This document shows positions 13,801-15,073 of a DNA stretch of 15,073 nt, piece by piece. The DNA is from Acidilobaceae archaeon (GTDB lineage Archaea > Thermoproteota > Thermoprotei_A > Sulfolobales > Acidilobaceae), in NCBI GenBank assembly GCA_027034115.1, contig JALVJB010000065.1:1-15073 (forward strand). Direction: 5' to 3'. Every line of letters begins with the position of its first letter. Position 1 is the first letter of the stretch. A program made the position numbers and the translations under genes. Under the pieces are notes generated by a model. It saw nothing but the letters and a program-made list of their open reading frames with translations, ran no database searches and was not told the DNA's origin.

Positions 13801-15073
13801 TTGTCGAGCACCATCCAGGTTTCGAAGGGCTTAAGGGTGAGGGGTAGGGTTTCCAGGGACCCCTTCCGGCTAATGAGTAGGAGGGGCTACAAGTGGTTCG
13901 GCATAATACCCGTAAAACTACCGCAGGGAGAAGTCCTACTATGGAGTACTGGTACTGTGGCTCAGTGGTTCTCTAAGGGGGAGATAGTAGAAGTAGTCCT
14001 CCTAGATGAACCCAAGCAAATAGGAAAAGCCAGGATCCTGGGCCCAAGGGACTACGAGCTCTACAGGATATGGCAGGGAGAGCCGGTCAAGGTATGGCCG
14101 CCCTGGAGGAGGGAATACTCCCTCGAGAGAAGGGACGCCCTAAACCTGCGCAGGGTATACGAGTACAGGGTCATAGCGAGGGAGGCTGAGACCGAGGACG
14201 ACTACATTGAGATCGTAAACCTCGAGCAACACCACTACGCCAGCAAGGAGGAAATAGTAGCAGTATGGAGGTGCCCCATCTGCGGGAGATACGCCGAGTC
14301 AAACGTACAGCCAATATGCCCAGTCGACAAGGTACCCATGAAGCTGCAAGAGATAAGAGGCAGCCTACCCAGCAGCAGGTTCCTAATACTCGAGCTCGCC
14401 TCACGGAAGCCCTACGAGCCCAGGATAGTAGGGTACGTGAGGATAGACACGCCCATACCCCTAATGAACAGGAGGCTCCCCGACGGTAGCGTTGAGAAGC
14501 TCATCCGGGAGAAGGTATTCCCCAAGGACTGGTTCCACCCAACCTTCTGGCCGCTAGCTGGGAGGAAGAAGCTACTAGCCAAGTACAAGGAGCTCAGCGA
14601 GCTATACGGCCCCGTCATAGCGAGGGCAATGATAGGCGAGGAGATCAGCAGGATAGCACTCCGCAGAGCCAACACCGCTGCGGCGAGGATAGCCAGGGTA
14701 GTAGTCCACCCCGACTACCGTGGAGACGGCCTCGGAGTCCTAGCGGTCAAGGCGGCCATAGAGTGGGTGAAGGAGAGGAGAATACCCGAAATGAAGAGGA
14801 GGAAGCACGTGATAGAAACCATAGCGATGATGGCCAGGTACAACCCATTCTTCGAGAAAGCCGGATTCTACTACATGTGGGACACAGCGAGCGGCAGGCC
14901 AGTACTCATGTACCCCCTAACCGAGGAGGCAGAGAAATACATCGAGAAATTCCTCCGCGAGGACCCTGTGGCAAGGCAGCACGGCGGCCGCCTCTACAAG
15001 AGCCGGTACGGCAAGGTAACCCCACTACCCGAACCCATCAGGCTGATAGGGGTATCAAAGATATACTCGAGCG
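13801..15073 (+). CDS. Zinc-ribbon/GNAT protein, probable N-terminal part of a COG2401-like acetyltransferase-ABC ATPase fusion (partial)
   Basis: 424 residues are visible, and the frame runs off the right edge. Residues about 1-150 are an unrecognised N-terminal region. CPIC (158-161) and CPVD (173-176) form a likely zinc ribbon with three cysteines and an aspartate. Residues about 190-375 form a GNAT domain with the acetyl-CoA loop VVVHPDYRGDGLG (300-312) and the C-terminal motif NPFFEKAGFYYM (348-359), followed by a linker. The last visible residues, LIGVSKIYSS, resemble the VSKxY start of an ABC ATPase core. This order matches COG2401, described as an ABC-type ATPase fused to an acetyltransferase; its function is unknown to me. 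The ATPase must lie beyond the window, so that part is inferred. Confidence 0.78.
   Translation, partial: MSSTIQVSKGLRVRGRVSRDPFRLMSRRGYKWFGIIPVKLPQGEVLLWSTGTVAQWFSKGEIVEVVLLDEPKQIGKARILGPRDYELYRIWQGEPVKVWPPWRREYSLERRDALNLRRVYEYRVIAREAETEDDYIEIVNLEQHHYASKEEIVAVWRCPICGRYAESNVQPICPVDKVPMKLQEIRGSLPSSRFLILELASRKPYEPRIVGYVRIDTPIPLMNRRLPDGSVEKLIREKVFPKDWFHPTFWPLAGRKKLLAKYKELSELYGPVIARAMIGEEISRIALRRANTAAARIARVVVHPDYRGDGLGVLAVKAAIEWVKERRIPEMKRRKHVIETIAMMARYNPFFEKAGFYYMWDTASGRPVLMYPLTEEAEKYIEKFLREDPVARQHGGRLYKSRYGKVTPLPEPIRLIGVSKIYSS

Overview
The window looks like chromosome from a hyperthermophilic crenarchaeon (Thermoproteota), most likely Desulfurococcales-like. The assignment is inferred from gene content and signals, not from a database match. 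Supporting signs are archaeal prefoldin genes, a COG2401-type acetyltransferase/ABC protein start, GGTGA-type Shine-Dalgarno sites, TTG/GTG/ATG starts, AT-rich TATA-like boxes 15-50 bp before starts, and codon use rich in CTA, ATA, GTA and AGG. Genes are tightly packed. The longest gene-free stretch is about 214 bp (6879-7092), and no tRNA, rRNA, CRISPR array or insertion sequence was seen.

Region 1 (1-6878) is an envelope/glycan block. Six plus-strand genes run together, with overlaps or a 12-bp gap: the 3' end of a membrane protein (probable FtsX-like permease), a MacB/FtsX-like ABC permease, a polytopic GT-C-like glycosyltransferase, a LolD/MacB-class ABC ATPase, a GT2 dolichyl-phosphate-sugar-synthase-like glycosyltransferase with C-terminal membrane helices, and a GalE-like NAD-dependent sugar epimerase. 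A Wzx/MATE-like polysaccharide flippase lies convergently on the minus strand, overlapping the epimerase by 24 bp. Together they suggest making a nucleotide sugar, loading it on a lipid carrier, flipping it and transferring it outside the cell. An ABC transporter of the MacB/Lol type is interleaved with the glycosyltransferases. Its role is unknown, and its ATPase lacks the H-loop histidine.

Region 2 (6879-8320) carries a clear prefoldin alpha gene, followed by a short gene with the coil-hairpin-coil layout of prefoldin beta, then a convergent unknown 137-residue gene.

Region 3 (8444-10291) has a molybdopterin oxidoreductase (sulfite-oxidase fold) with an unexplained N-terminal domain, divergent from two small, mostly helical genes of unknown function.

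Region 4 (10280-13333, minus) holds a ferritin-like/VIT1 fusion for iron handling, an AcoX-type (COG3199) NAD-kinase-like gene, and a ThiL-like AIR-synthase-fold kinase overlapping it. Region 5 (13435-15073, plus) holds acylphosphatase and the start of a zinc-ribbon/GNAT protein. That protein runs off the window just as an ABC-ATPase domain seems to begin.

The strongest leads are the transporter/glycosyltransferase cluster with its non-canonical ATPase, the truncated COG2401-like protein, the prefoldin pair, and the extra domain of the molybdenum protein.
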